Assembly (NCBI GenBank): GCA_015663065.1
Contig: DQSX01000145.1
Coordinates: 1-9,538 of the forward strand
DNA from: Sulfurovum sp.
GTDB taxonomy: Bacteria; Campylobacterota; Campylobacteria; Campylobacterales; Sulfurovaceae
DNA length: 9,538 bases
Reading direction: 5' to 3'
Positions within the stretch are counted from its first letter, which is position 1. Every line of letters begins with the position of its first letter. Positions 1 through 7,055 of the stretch are shown here, piece by piece. Position numbers and translations under genes: made by a program. The notes beneath the pieces are model-generated. The model was given only the letters and a program-made list of their open reading frames with translations. It searched no databases and was not told where the DNA came from.

Positions 1-146
1 AGGTAATTGACTGAAGTATCCCAATAGCTAAAGTTTGGTGTAAAAAAGCTCTTCTCTTCTACTTCTTTTTCTAATTCTTCCGCCAGCACAGATGAAGTCA
101 TAAGTAAGGTACCGATCAAGATACTGTTTAGCAATATTTTTTGCAT
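1..146 (-). CDS. Secreted, probable outer-membrane protein (possible Tsx-like nucleoside channel), N-terminal part only
   Basis: Partial gene: 48 codons are visible and the rest lies beyond the left edge. It starts with ATG at 146, behind a strong ribosome-binding site (AGGGGAG, about 5 nt upstream), 20 bp after the deoD stop. Residues 1-22 form a clear Sec signal peptide: a Lys at position 3, a hydrophobic core (ILIGTLLM) and a likely cut after SSVLA. The mature protein begins with an acidic/lysine-rich stretch (EELEKEVEEK), then FFTPNFSYWDTSVNYL, whose aromatic, beta-strand-like pattern resembles the first strand of Tsx/OmpK-type nucleoside channels. Being last in a nucleoside uptake and breakdown operon supports a nucleoside porin. 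That a signal-peptide protein starts here is well supported; the Tsx assignment is an inference from 26 mature residues and context. Another envelope protein is possible. Confidence 0.7.
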   Translation of the reverse strand, partial: MQKILLNSILIGTLLMTSSVLAEELEKEVEEKSFFTPNFSYWDTSVNY

Positions 147-166
147 ATTCTCCCCTTTTGCTGTAT

Positions 167-871
167 TTAAAGCAGTGAATCTAAAGCCACAATGATCATC
201 TCGTTAAAGGATGTTTGTCGCTCTTGCGATGTGGTTACTTCTCCCGTTCTTATATGATCCGAAACAGTAAGAATGGTCAATGCTTTGGCACCGAACTCGG
301 CTGCCACACCATACAGTCCGGCTGCTTCCATCTCCACACCCAAAATATTTAAATTCTCAAGTGTGTCGAACATTTCAGGTGTTGGGGTATAGAAGAGATC
401 TGCTGAAAATATATTCCCAACTTTGACCGGAATATCAGCTTTTTCTGCTGCATCCACTGCTTTACGTAAGAGACCATAGTCTGCAATAGCAGCAAAATCA
501 TGGTCTGAAAAACGCATACGGTTTACTTTGGAGTCTGTACTCGCACCCATACCGATGATGACATCCAGTACTTTTATATCTTTACTTACTGCCCCGCATG
601 AACCTACACGTATAATGTTCTCAACACCAAATTCGGTAATAAGCTCTTTTGCGTAGATGGAACAGGAAGGAATACCCATCCCCGACCCCATCACCGAGAC
701 TGCTTTGCCTTTGTATGTACCGGTAAAACCTAACATATTACGTACGTCATTAACCTGTTTTACATTCTCAAGAAAAGTATCTGCAATGTATTTTGCTCTA
801 AGAGGATCTCCGGGAAGTAAAACCGTTTTTGCGAAATCCCCTGCTTCTGCGTTAATATGTGGTGTAGCCAT
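167..871 (-). CDS. deoD: Purine nucleoside phosphorylase DeoD
   Basis: Cytoplasmic enzyme, hexameric in the family, that splits purine ribo- and deoxyribonucleosides with phosphate into free base and (deoxy)ribose-1-phosphate. The 234-residue product matches the E. coli DeoD length (239) and begins MATPHINAE like it. Family active-site residues are all present: His5, Gly21 and Arg25 (PGDPLRAKYIA), Arg44, Arg88 and Ser91 (IIRVGSCGA), the ribose-binding GVEMEAAG with Glu180-Met181-Glu182, and the base-binding Ser204-Asp205 with Arg218. The ATG at 871 was chosen because it matches the family N-terminus and has AAGGA just upstream; the open frame continues 31 codons further into deoB, but that extension has no family similarity. 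It lies 10 bp after deoB, whose TAA stop overlaps the ribosome-binding site (TAAAGGA). Its product is the substrate of DeoB. Confidence 0.97.
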   Translation of the reverse strand: MATPHINAEAGDFAKTVLLPGDPLRAKYIADTFLENVKQVNDVRNMLGFTGTYKGKAVSVMGSGMGIPSCSIYAKELITEFGVENIIRVGSCGAVSKDIKVLDVIIGMGASTDSKVNRMRFSDHDFAAIADYGLLRKAVDAAEKADIPVKVGNIFSADLFYTPTPEMFDTLENLNILGVEMEAAGLYGVAAEFGAKALTILTVSDHIRTGEVTTSQERQTSFNEMIIVALDSLL

Positions 872-881
872 TCTTTTTCCT

Positions 882-2126
882 TTATAAAATATTTGTTCCA
901 AAATCCAGTGCAGGTAATCCATGATAAGAAGCGATCGTTTGGCCAATATCTGCAAAGGTATCACGCCCTCCTATAAAGCCTGCTTTGACATCTTTCCCAT
1001 AAAAGATGACCGGTATATGTTCTCTGGTATGGTCAGACCCTTCCCAGGTCGGGTCACAGCCATGGTCTGCGGTGAGTACAAGCAGGTCCTCATCTTCCAG
1101 TGAGAGTATCATTTCGGGCAGACGTGTATCAAAATACTCCAAGCCTGATGCATACCCTGATACATTTCTTCTATGTCCAAAATCAGCATCAAAATTGACA
1201 AAATTGGTAAAGATGATCGTCTGGTCTCCTGCCTCTTTCAGTGCTTTTAACGTAGCATCAAAAAGCCCGTCCAAACCTGTGGTTTTCACGGCTTTGGTAA
1301 TGCCCTGCGTGGCAAAGATGTCTGATATCTTTCCTACAGAGACCACTTCTCCGCCCGAAGCTTTCATTTTATCCAGCAGTGTAGGTTTTGGCGGTGGGAC
1401 AGAGTAGTCATGTCTGTTACCGGTGCGTTTAAAAGAGTATTTGTCTGCTCCCACAAAGGGACGTGCGATCACTCTGGCTATATGGTATTTGTCTACCAAC
1501 TCACGTGCCAGTTCACACAGTGCATAGAGTTTTTCCAAACCAAAAGTCTCTTCATGACAGGCTATCTGAAAGACCGAGTCTGCAGAGGTATAGACAATGG
1601 GTTTTCCTGTAGCCATATGTTCTTCACCCAATTCTTCTAAAATAGTTGTTCCCGAGGCATGGCAGTTTCCTAAAACACCCGGCAGGTTTCCACGTTCTAT
1701 GAGTTCATCCAGAAGTTCAGAAGGAAAAGAGTTCTCCCTCTCTTTAAAGTACCCCCATTCAAACTCCACAGGAACACCGGTGATTTCCCAGTGACCCGAA
1801 GTGGTGTCTTTTCCCGTAGAAAGCTCTTTGGCATAACCATAAGCTGCTACGGGTTCTACTGCTGTGTTCAAACCTGCAGGAAAAAGTCCTGAACTCTCTT
1901 TGCAAGCCTGACCAAAACCAAGTCTGTTCAGGTTTGGAATATTCAGAGGACCGGAACGTCCCTCTTCTGCCCTGCCTTCAAAACACTCTTCTGCGATGTG
2001 TCCCAGCGTATTGGAACCCACGTCGTTAAAGACTTTTCCCTCAGCAGTTTTACCTACAAACTTCTCTGCATCCTGCGCTCCGCCCAGTCCAAAAGAGTCA
2101 AGCAGTAAAATGACTGTACGTTTCAT
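882..2126 (-). CDS. deoB: Phosphopentomutase DeoB
   Basis: Cytoplasmic alkaline-phosphatase-superfamily enzyme that interconverts (deoxy)ribose-1-phosphate and (deoxy)ribose-5-phosphate using two Mn ions. At 414 residues it is close to E. coli DeoB (407); a few extra residues lie around 25-35 (GKTAEGKVFND). The metal and catalytic residues are visible: Asp10 in LLLDSFG, the phosphorylated Thr108 in STGKDTTSGHWE, Asp313 and His318 in NFDADFGHRR, Asp354-His355 in TADHG, and His366 in GSDHTREH. The cap domain lies between about residues 115 and 300 (YTSADSVFQIACHEE, RVIARPFVG). The ATG directly abuts the deoC TAG stop with no gap, and its likely ribosome-binding site (AAAAGG) falls in the last deoC codons, so translation is probably coupled. 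It links DeoD to DeoC. Confidence 0.97.
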   Translation of the reverse strand: MKRTVILLLDSFGLGGAQDAEKFVGKTAEGKVFNDVGSNTLGHIAEECFEGRAEEGRSGPLNIPNLNRLGFGQACKESSGLFPAGLNTAVEPVAAYGYAKELSTGKDTTSGHWEITGVPVEFEWGYFKERENSFPSELLDELIERGNLPGVLGNCHASGTTILEELGEEHMATGKPIVYTSADSVFQIACHEETFGLEKLYALCELARELVDKYHIARVIARPFVGADKYSFKRTGNRHDYSVPPPKPTLLDKMKASGGEVVSVGKISDIFATQGITKAVKTTGLDGLFDATLKALKEAGDQTIIFTNFVNFDADFGHRRNVSGYASGLEYFDTRLPEMILSLEDEDLLVLTADHGCDPTWEGSDHTREHIPVIFYGKDVKAGFIGGRDTFADIGQTIASYHGLPALDFGTNIL

Positions 2127-2894
2127 CTAATAGCCTTTTGTATCGCTTGTTTCTCCCAGCCCAAGTTCGGCCAAAAGATTGCCCAAGAGACTTGAAGCAC
2201 CAAAACGAAAATGTGCAGGAGAGACCCACTCTTTCCCCAGTATCTCTCTTGCCAGATCCAGATACGCTTTGGCAGTTTGTGCATCTTTAACCCCGCCGGC
2301 AGCTTTAAACCCCACATCGGGGTCTTTCTCTTTAATGACTGTCAGCATGATCTTGGCAGCTTCAAGTGTAGCATTGACAGCCACTTTCCCCGTAGAGGTC
2401 TTAATGAAATCCGCCCCGGCATCAATGGCGATCTCGGAAGCTCTTCTTATGCACTCAGCACTTTGAAGTTCACCTGACTCGATAATGACTTTGAGTAAGA
2501 CATTGCCGCAAGCCTTTTTACAGGCCTTGACCAGTTCATAACCTACGGTTTCATTCCCTTTGATCAATGCGCTATAGGGGAAAACCACATCCACTTCATC
2601 TGCACCTGAAGCGATGGCATTTTCCGTCTCAAAAACAGCCTGTGCAATGTCGTCATTGCCGTGAGGAAAATTGGTCACCGTAGCCACTTTAATATTGTTT
2701 CTGTCCTGGGCATGCAGTGTTTTTTTTGCGATCTCTATAAATTTCGGGTAGATGCATACTGCCGCCGTATCACCCGCAAGGCTTTTTGCCTGATGACAAA
2801 GATCTATGACTTTTTGCTCTGTATCATCTTCATTGAGTGTAGTAAGATCCATTAAAGAGATGGCCTCTTTTGCCGTATTTTGTAACTCGTTCAT
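2127..2894 (-). CDS. deoC: Deoxyribose-phosphate aldolase DeoC
   Basis: Cytoplasmic class I aldolase of TIM-barrel fold that cleaves 2-deoxyribose-5-phosphate to glyceraldehyde-3-phosphate and acetaldehyde, the last step of deoxyribonucleoside breakdown. At 255 residues it belongs to the longer E. coli-type group (259) rather than the roughly 220-residue Bacillus type. Asp102 (ADEVDVVFP), the Schiff-base Lys165 (FIKTSTGK) and the proton-relay Lys197 (VGFKAAGG) are present, as is the phosphate-binding FRFGASSLL. The protein ends in Tyr255; in E. coli DeoC the terminal Tyr259 takes part in catalysis, so the tail appears intact. The ATG at 2894 follows AAAGGAT, which overlaps the nupC stop codon 9 bp upstream. 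Acetaldehyde disposal (alcohol or aldehyde dehydrogenase) is not encoded nearby. Confidence 0.97.
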   Translation of the reverse strand: MNELQNTAKEAISLMDLTTLNEDDTEQKVIDLCHQAKSLAGDTAAVCIYPKFIEIAKKTLHAQDRNNIKVATVTNFPHGNDDIAQAVFETENAIASGADEVDVVFPYSALIKGNETVGYELVKACKKACGNVLLKVIIESGELQSAECIRRASEIAIDAGADFIKTSTGKVAVNATLEAAKIMLTVIKEKDPDVGFKAAGGVKDAQTAKAYLDLAREILGKEWVSPAHFRFGASSLLGNLLAELGLGETSDTKGY

Positions 2895-2903
2895 TATTAT
2901 CCT

Positions 2904-4169
2904 TTAGATTGGCATGCCGCCTATACCGATAAAAATACCTACCAATGTGGCAGACATAAAATTTGAAAGTGTTCCTGCCAAAACAGCCAAAAGACCAAAA
3001 CGTGCGATCTCCTGTCTTCTTGACGGTGCCAATATCCCCAGACCCCCCAAAAGGATGGCAATGGAAGAGAGGTTGGCAAATCCGCAGAGTGCTACAGTAA
3101 TGACAGCTTTGGAGTGTTCTGAAAAAATATCCTTATTGGCTATGAAATCGATATAAGCTACAAACTCATTCAAAACCAATTTTTGCCCCAATAGACTTCC
3201 TGCCTGAACAGCTTCAGACCATGGAATACCGATGATATACGCAATAGGAGCAAAGATATATCCCAGTATCAACTGCATGGTGATTTCCTCATGTCCAAAG
3301 AAGCCGCCTATGCCGCCCAACATCATATTTATCAGGGCGATCAGGGCAATAAAGGCAAGCAGCATAGCCCCCACATTCATAGCCAGTGACAATCCTGCCG
3401 AGGCACCAATGGCAGCAGCATCAATGACATTGGCTGCTTCTGCCTCCTCTTCCATATCTTCCGAGATGATCTTTTCCAAAGAGTCGTTTGGTTTTTCTGT
3501 TTCAGGTACCAGGATCTTTGCCATCAAGAGACCACCCGGAGCAGCCATAAATGATGCAGCGATCAGGTAATCAAGGGAAATACCCATAGAGGCATAACCG
3601 GCAAGTACTGCTCCGGCAACAGAGGCCAAGCCCCCTGCCATAACTGCAAAAAGTTCTGAAGAGGTCATGTTTGAAAGGTAAGGTTTTACCACCAATGGTG
3701 CTTCTGTCTGTCCGACGAAGATATTTGCAGAGGCTGAGAGGGATTCGGTTCGGCTGGTACCAAGAAGTTTTTGCAGACCACCACCAAAGATCTTAATGAT
3801 CCACTGCATAATATTGAGATGATACAACACCGACATCAATGCCCCAAAAAAGATAATAACAGGCAGTACTTTAAAGGCAAACACAAAACCGTTACCTGCA
3901 AACACTTCAAACATTTTGTCTGAAGTCAATGGACCAAAGAGAAAAGAGATACCGGCATTGGCAGAGTTAATAACCGTCTGTACCCCTGCTGATATATTTT
4001 TGAGTATCCCTGCCCCGGATGTGGTCAAAAGGACCAGTGCCGGTACCGAAGCCTGCAATAAAAAAGCACCTGCCACCGTACGAAGATTAATGGCTTTTCT
4101 GTTTTTTGAAAAAAGTACCGCGATCACAAGCAGAACAACTATACCTAGCAAACCCATCACAATATGCAT
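2904..4169 (-). CDS. nupC: Concentrative nucleoside transporter of the NupC/CNT family
   Basis: Inner-membrane cation-coupled nucleoside importer, 421 residues, the usual size for bacterial CNTs (400-420). It has several hydrophobic segments (e.g. 2-20, 32-50, 100-116, 258-282, 299-316, 355-380, 390-418) and the re-entrant hairpin regions of the family. Substrate-site motifs are present: GQTE at 153-156, falling on the same numbers as in the Vibrio cholerae CNT; the family signature GQKLVLNEFVAY around 328-339 with Asn334-Glu335; and FANLSSI with Asn366 and Ser369. An acidic loop lies near 235-245 (ISEDMEEEAEA). The ATG at 4169 follows GGGAGA at good distance. It is the first gene of the operon, so it probably supplies the nucleosides used by the downstream enzymes. 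Coupling ion and exact specificity cannot be read from sequence; the symbol is by family. Confidence 0.95.
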   Translation of the reverse strand: MHIVMGLLGIVVLLVIAVLFSKNRKAINLRTVAGAFLLQASVPALVLLTTSGAGILKNISAGVQTVINSANAGISFLFGPLTSDKMFEVFAGNGFVFAFKVLPVIIFFGALMSVLYHLNIMQWIIKIFGGGLQKLLGTSRTESLSASANIFVGQTEAPLVVKPYLSNMTSSELFAVMAGGLASVAGAVLAGYASMGISLDYLIAASFMAAPGGLLMAKILVPETEKPNDSLEKIISEDMEEEAEAANVIDAAAIGASAGLSLAMNVGAMLLAFIALIALINMMLGGIGGFFGHEEITMQLILGYIFAPIAYIIGIPWSEAVQAGSLLGQKLVLNEFVAYIDFIANKDIFSEHSKAVITVALCGFANLSSIAILLGGLGILAPSRRQEIARFGLLAVLAGTLSNFMSATLVGIFIGIGGMPI

Positions 4170-4182
4170 ACTATCTCCCTAA

Positions 4183-4221
4183 ATAAGCCCAAGTAATAAA
4201 GTTTACAGTAAAAAGGCTTAT
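4183..4221 (-). promoter_or_regulatory. Inverted repeats at the nupC promoter/leader (candidate operator or leader hairpin)
   Basis: A 7-bp perfect inverted repeat, ATAAGCC (4183-4189) and GGCTTAT (4215-4221), with a 25-bp spacer, encloses a second small palindrome TTTAC-A-GTAAA (4202-4212). One arm touches the candidate -10 box and the other ends just before the nupC ribosome-binding site. It could be a repressor operator or, in RNA, a hairpin beside the Shine-Dalgarno sequence. Short AT-rich repeats can arise by chance. Confidence 0.3.
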
Positions 4222-4264
4222 CTTACTTTAAAAAATCGAAAAAAGAAAAAGTGAAATAAAAAAA
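4220..4264 (-). promoter_or_regulatory. Candidate promoter of the nupC-deoC-deoB-deoD operon
   Basis: Read on the minus strand, a -10-like TAAGAT (4220-4225) is preceded by a series of T-tracts (4230-4235, 4239-4244, 4246-4250, 4258-4264) and no TTGACA box. Repeated T-tracts upstream of a -10 with a weak -35 are typical of sigma70 promoters described in Campylobacter and Helicobacter. It would give a leader of roughly 40 nt before nupC. No start site has been mapped. Confidence 0.4.
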
Positions 4265-4290
4265 GGTGATTATTGGAGAATATGTGGTGC

Positions 4291-4316
4291 ATTGCCTATC
4301 TGGTTAGATAGGCAAT
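4291..4316 (-). terminator. Perfect hairpin after acnB (possible terminator or 3'-end stabiliser)
   Basis: ATTGCCTATCT (4291-4301) and AGATAGGCAAT (4306-4316) are exact reverse complements around a 4-nt loop, giving an 11-bp stem. The stem starts 11 nt after the acnB stop codon. No T-tract follows on either strand; the nearest run of Ts in the acnB direction begins at 4264, 26 nt beyond. It is therefore not a textbook intrinsic terminator, but position and perfection suggest it defines or protects the acnB mRNA 3' end. Confidence 0.5.
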
Positions 4317-4327
4317 AAGTGTGTTGA

Positions 4328-6898
4328 CTACTCAACCATCGCTTCAAGCTCTTCTTTAGAGACTTTGTTAAAGTTCAGGTATTTGTAGATATCGTCAGAC
4401 ATTTCAGGTTTGATCTTATTTTCAACAACTGCAAGATACTCTTCGGCAGTCGGTAACGCACCTTTAAGTGCAACCACAGCAGCAAGCTCTGCAGAACCGA
4501 GATAGACCTGTGAACCTTTACCAAGTCTGTTGTCGAAATTTCTTGTAGAAGTTGAGAATACCCATGCATCTTTTGCAACCTGCGCCTGGTTACCCATACA
4601 GAGTGAACATCCAGGGATCTCAGTTCTCGCACCAGCCATACCAAATACAGAATAGTACCCCTCTTCAATGAGTTCTCTCTCATCCATTTTTGTAGGAGGA
4701 CATACCCATGTTCTTGCTTGTACTGCGCCTTCATCTCTAAGAATTTCACCAAAGGCTCTAAAGAGACCGATATTTGTCATACATGACCCAATGAATACTT
4801 CATCAAGCTCTGTTCTTAAACCTTCTTCATGAATCTCAGTCAATGTTTTTACATCATCCGGATCGTTAGGACAGGCCAAAATTGGTTCCTTGATCTCATT
4901 CATGTCAATCTCAATAACCGCAGCATATTCTGCATCTGGGTCTGCTTCAAGAAGTACAGGATTGGCGATCCAGTCTCTCATTTTCTGTGCACGTCTCTCA
5001 AGCGTCGCTTTATCTTCGTACCCTTGTGCAACAAGCTCTTCTATAAGTACAATATTTGACTCAAGATACTCAATGATAGGCTCTTTGTCAAGCTTCACAG
5101 TACATGCAGCTGCTGAACGCTCAGCAGAAGCATCAGAAAGTTCAAATGCCTGCTCACATTTAAGTGTCTCAAGCCCTTCGATCTCTAAAACTCTACCAGA
5201 GAAAATATTTTTCTTACCGGCTTTTTCAACAGTCAAAAGACCATCTTTGATCGCCTGGTAAGGAATGGCATTAACCATATCACGCAGTGTGATACCCGGT
5301 TGCATTTCACCTTTAAAGCGTACAAGTACAGACTCAGGCATGGTAAGTGGCATAGAACCCGTTACCCCTGCAAAAGCAACAAGACCTGAACCCGCAGGGA
5401 ATGAGATACCGATTGGGAATCTAGTATGTGAATCTCCACCTGTACCGACCGTATCAGGAAGACACATTCTGTTCAACCATGAGTGGATAACACCATCACC
5501 TGGTCTAAGGATGAAACCTTTTCTCTCTGTCCAGAACTTTGGAAGTGTATGCTGTAGTTTAATATCTGCCGGTTTAGGGTATGCAGCAGTGTGACAGAAT
5601 GACTGAAGTACAAAGTCAGAACCAAAGCTTAGCGCTGCTAGGTCTTTGATCTCATCTCTTGTCATAGGACCGGTCGTATCTTGTGAACCAACGGTTGTTG
5701 CAACCGGTTCACAGTAAACACCCGGTTTAACACCATCCATACCACAGGCTTTACCAACCATTTTCTGTGCAAGAGTGAAACCTTTTCCATTGTCTTCAGG
5801 CATCGCAGGAGTTATAAAGATATCTCCCGCATCCATACCAAGTGCTTCTCTTGCTTTGGCTGTAAGTCCTTTACCGATAATAAGCGGTACACGTCCACCT
5901 GCTCTCATTTCGTCTGGCAGTGTATTTGGTTCAATAGTAAATTCAGAAACTACTTTCCCGTCTCTTTCGATCACACCATCAAAAGGTTTTACTGTGATCA
6001 CATCACCGGTATTAAGCTCTCCGACAGGTGCCTGAATAGGAATACATCCTGAATCTTCTGCTGTATTAAAGAAAATAGGAGCAATAATGTCACCGATCAC
6101 CATACCGCCGGTTCTTTTACCCGGAATTCCCGGAATATCCACACCCATGTGCCACTGTAGTGAGTTGATACCTGATTTTCTTGATGAACCCGTACCTACG
6201 ACATCACCAACATAGACAAGCGGGTGACCTTTTTCTTTGAGCTCTCTCATTGTGTCAAGCGGATTATCCATTCTGTTAACAAGGAATGAGTTCGCATGCA
6301 GAGGAATGTCTGCTCTTGTAAATGCTTCAGAAGCTGGTGAAAGATCATCTGTATTTGTCTCACCCGGGATCTTATATACAGTGACCGTGATCTCTTTTTC
6401 CATCTCCGGCTTGGTATAGAACCACTCAGCATTTGCCCATGATTCAACGATCTCTTTTGCCAATGCATTACCTTGGTCCATCAATGTTTTTACATCATTG
6501 AATGAATCATATACAAGCAGTGTATTTTTAAGCTGCTTTGCTGCTGACTCGGCTACTGCACTATCGTCTGATGTCAGTGCATCGACCAGTGGTGCAACGT
6601 TAAATCCACCAAGCATCATACCAAGGATCTCTGTTGCTTTTACACCATCGATCGCTTCACAGGATGTTTTTCCCTGAATAATGTCATTTAAAAATGCTGC
6701 CTTGATGTATGCTGCATCATCAACACCCGCAGGTACCTTCTCTGTGAACAGCTCCATCGCATAATCTACATCTGCAATCGGTGATGCTTTGAGTAATTCA
6801 ACCAACTCTGCAACTTGCTCAGCTGTAAGCGCCAGTGGCGGTACGTTCAATTGTGCTCTTTCTTCTGTATGTGCTCTATAGTCTGCTAGTAATGACAT
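4328..6898 (-). CDS. acnB: Aconitate hydratase B
   Basis: Cytoplasmic [4Fe-4S] enzyme interconverting citrate and isocitrate via cis-aconitate (also 2-methylisocitrate in many bacteria), used in the oxidative or reductive citric acid cycle. The 856-residue product matches E. coli AcnB (865) in length and in domain order: a HEAT-like N-terminal region (about 1-160), the swivelling domain (about 165-390, with GTGSSRKSG at 235-243), then the three core domains. Cluster ligands are Cys706 (FIGSCMTN), Cys764 and Cys767 (PGCSLCMGN). Catalytic-core motifs such as GGDSHTRFPIG (487-497) are intact. The ATG at 6898 has AGGAG about 7 nt upstream. It appears monocistronic: a terminator precedes it, a hairpin follows its TAG stop, and nupC has its own candidate promoter. 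Confidence 0.98.
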   Translation of the reverse strand: MSLLADYRAHTEERAQLNVPPLALTAEQVAELVELLKASPIADVDYAMELFTEKVPAGVDDAAYIKAAFLNDIIQGKTSCEAIDGVKATEILGMMLGGFNVAPLVDALTSDDSAVAESAAKQLKNTLLVYDSFNDVKTLMDQGNALAKEIVESWANAEWFYTKPEMEKEITVTVYKIPGETNTDDLSPASEAFTRADIPLHANSFLVNRMDNPLDTMRELKEKGHPLVYVGDVVGTGSSRKSGINSLQWHMGVDIPGIPGKRTGGMVIGDIIAPIFFNTAEDSGCIPIQAPVGELNTGDVITVKPFDGVIERDGKVVSEFTIEPNTLPDEMRAGGRVPLIIGKGLTAKAREALGMDAGDIFITPAMPEDNGKGFTLAQKMVGKACGMDGVKPGVYCEPVATTVGSQDTTGPMTRDEIKDLAALSFGSDFVLQSFCHTAAYPKPADIKLQHTLPKFWTERKGFILRPGDGVIHSWLNRMCLPDTVGTGGDSHTRFPIGISFPAGSGLVAFAGVTGSMPLTMPESVLVRFKGEMQPGITLRDMVNAIPYQAIKDGLLTVEKAGKKNIFSGRVLEIEGLETLKCEQAFELSDASAERSAAACTVKLDKEPIIEYLESNIVLIEELVAQGYEDKATLERRAQKMRDWIANPVLLEADPDAEYAAVIEIDMNEIKEPILACPNDPDDVKTLTEIHEEGLRTELDEVFIGSCMTNIGLFRAFGEILRDEGAVQARTWVCPPTKMDERELIEEGYYSVFGMAGARTEIPGCSLCMGNQAQVAKDAWVFSTSTRNFDNRLGKGSQVYLGSAELAAVVALKGALPTAEEYLAVVENKIKPEMSDDIYKYLNFNKVSKEELEAMVE

Positions 6899-6980
6899 TA
6901 ATGTCTCCTATTCATATAATTTTGTGGTTTAATTTTATCTAAATGATATTAATAGTTATTGGAATGATAAGTAAGTGTAA

Positions 6981-6986
6981 AGTATA
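6981..6986 (-). promoter_or_regulatory. Candidate -10 box of acnB
   Basis: TATACT on the minus strand lies about 80 bp upstream of the acnB start and just downstream of the TGTAAC/GTTACA inverted repeat, with no convincing -35 box. Other -10-like strings lie closer to the gene (TAAAAT at 6932-6937, TTATAT at 6914-6919), so which one is used cannot be decided from sequence. Confidence 0.35.
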
Positions 6987-6995
6987 TAAGTTTGA

Positions 6996-7012
6996 TGTAA
7001 CAGATGGTTACA
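6996..7012. promoter_or_regulatory. Inverted repeat TGTAAC-N5-GTTACA upstream of acnB (candidate operator)
   Basis: Perfect 6-bp arms, TGTAAC (6996-7001) and GTTACA (7007-7012), flank a 5-bp spacer. The repeat lies 10 bp upstream of the best -10 candidate, across the position of a -35 box, as expected for a dimeric regulator's site. I do not recognise the half-site as belonging to a specific regulator. Confidence 0.4.
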
Positions 7013-7038
7013 AAAAAAGTACCCTCTTGACACTTTTT
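7012..7038 (-). terminator. Predicted intrinsic terminator of ftsK
   Basis: In the ftsK direction, the RNA AAAAAGUGUC folds against GGUACUUUUU around the loop AAGAG, a 10-bp stem with two G-U pairs, and the 3' arm runs into seven consecutive Us. The stem starts 17 nt after the ftsK stop codon. The stem is AT-rich, so efficiency may be moderate. Confidence 0.55.
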
Positions 7039-7055
7039 AAAGAAAGCATCTGCTT

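Noticed and set aside
872..964. 31-codon N-terminal extension of the DeoD frame
   Set aside because: It overlaps the end of deoB, has no family similarity, and the internal ATG at 871 gives the canonical MATPHINA start with a good ribosome-binding site.
4323..4336. Short inverted repeat GTTGA-CTAC-TCAAC across the acnB stop codon
   Set aside because: The 5-bp arms overlap coding sequence and the neighbouring 11-bp hairpin is a far stronger candidate for the 3'-end structure.
4375..4752. 125-codon minus-strand frame inside acnB
   Set aside because: It lies in another frame over the region encoding the aconitase cluster cysteines and has no recognisable features of its own.
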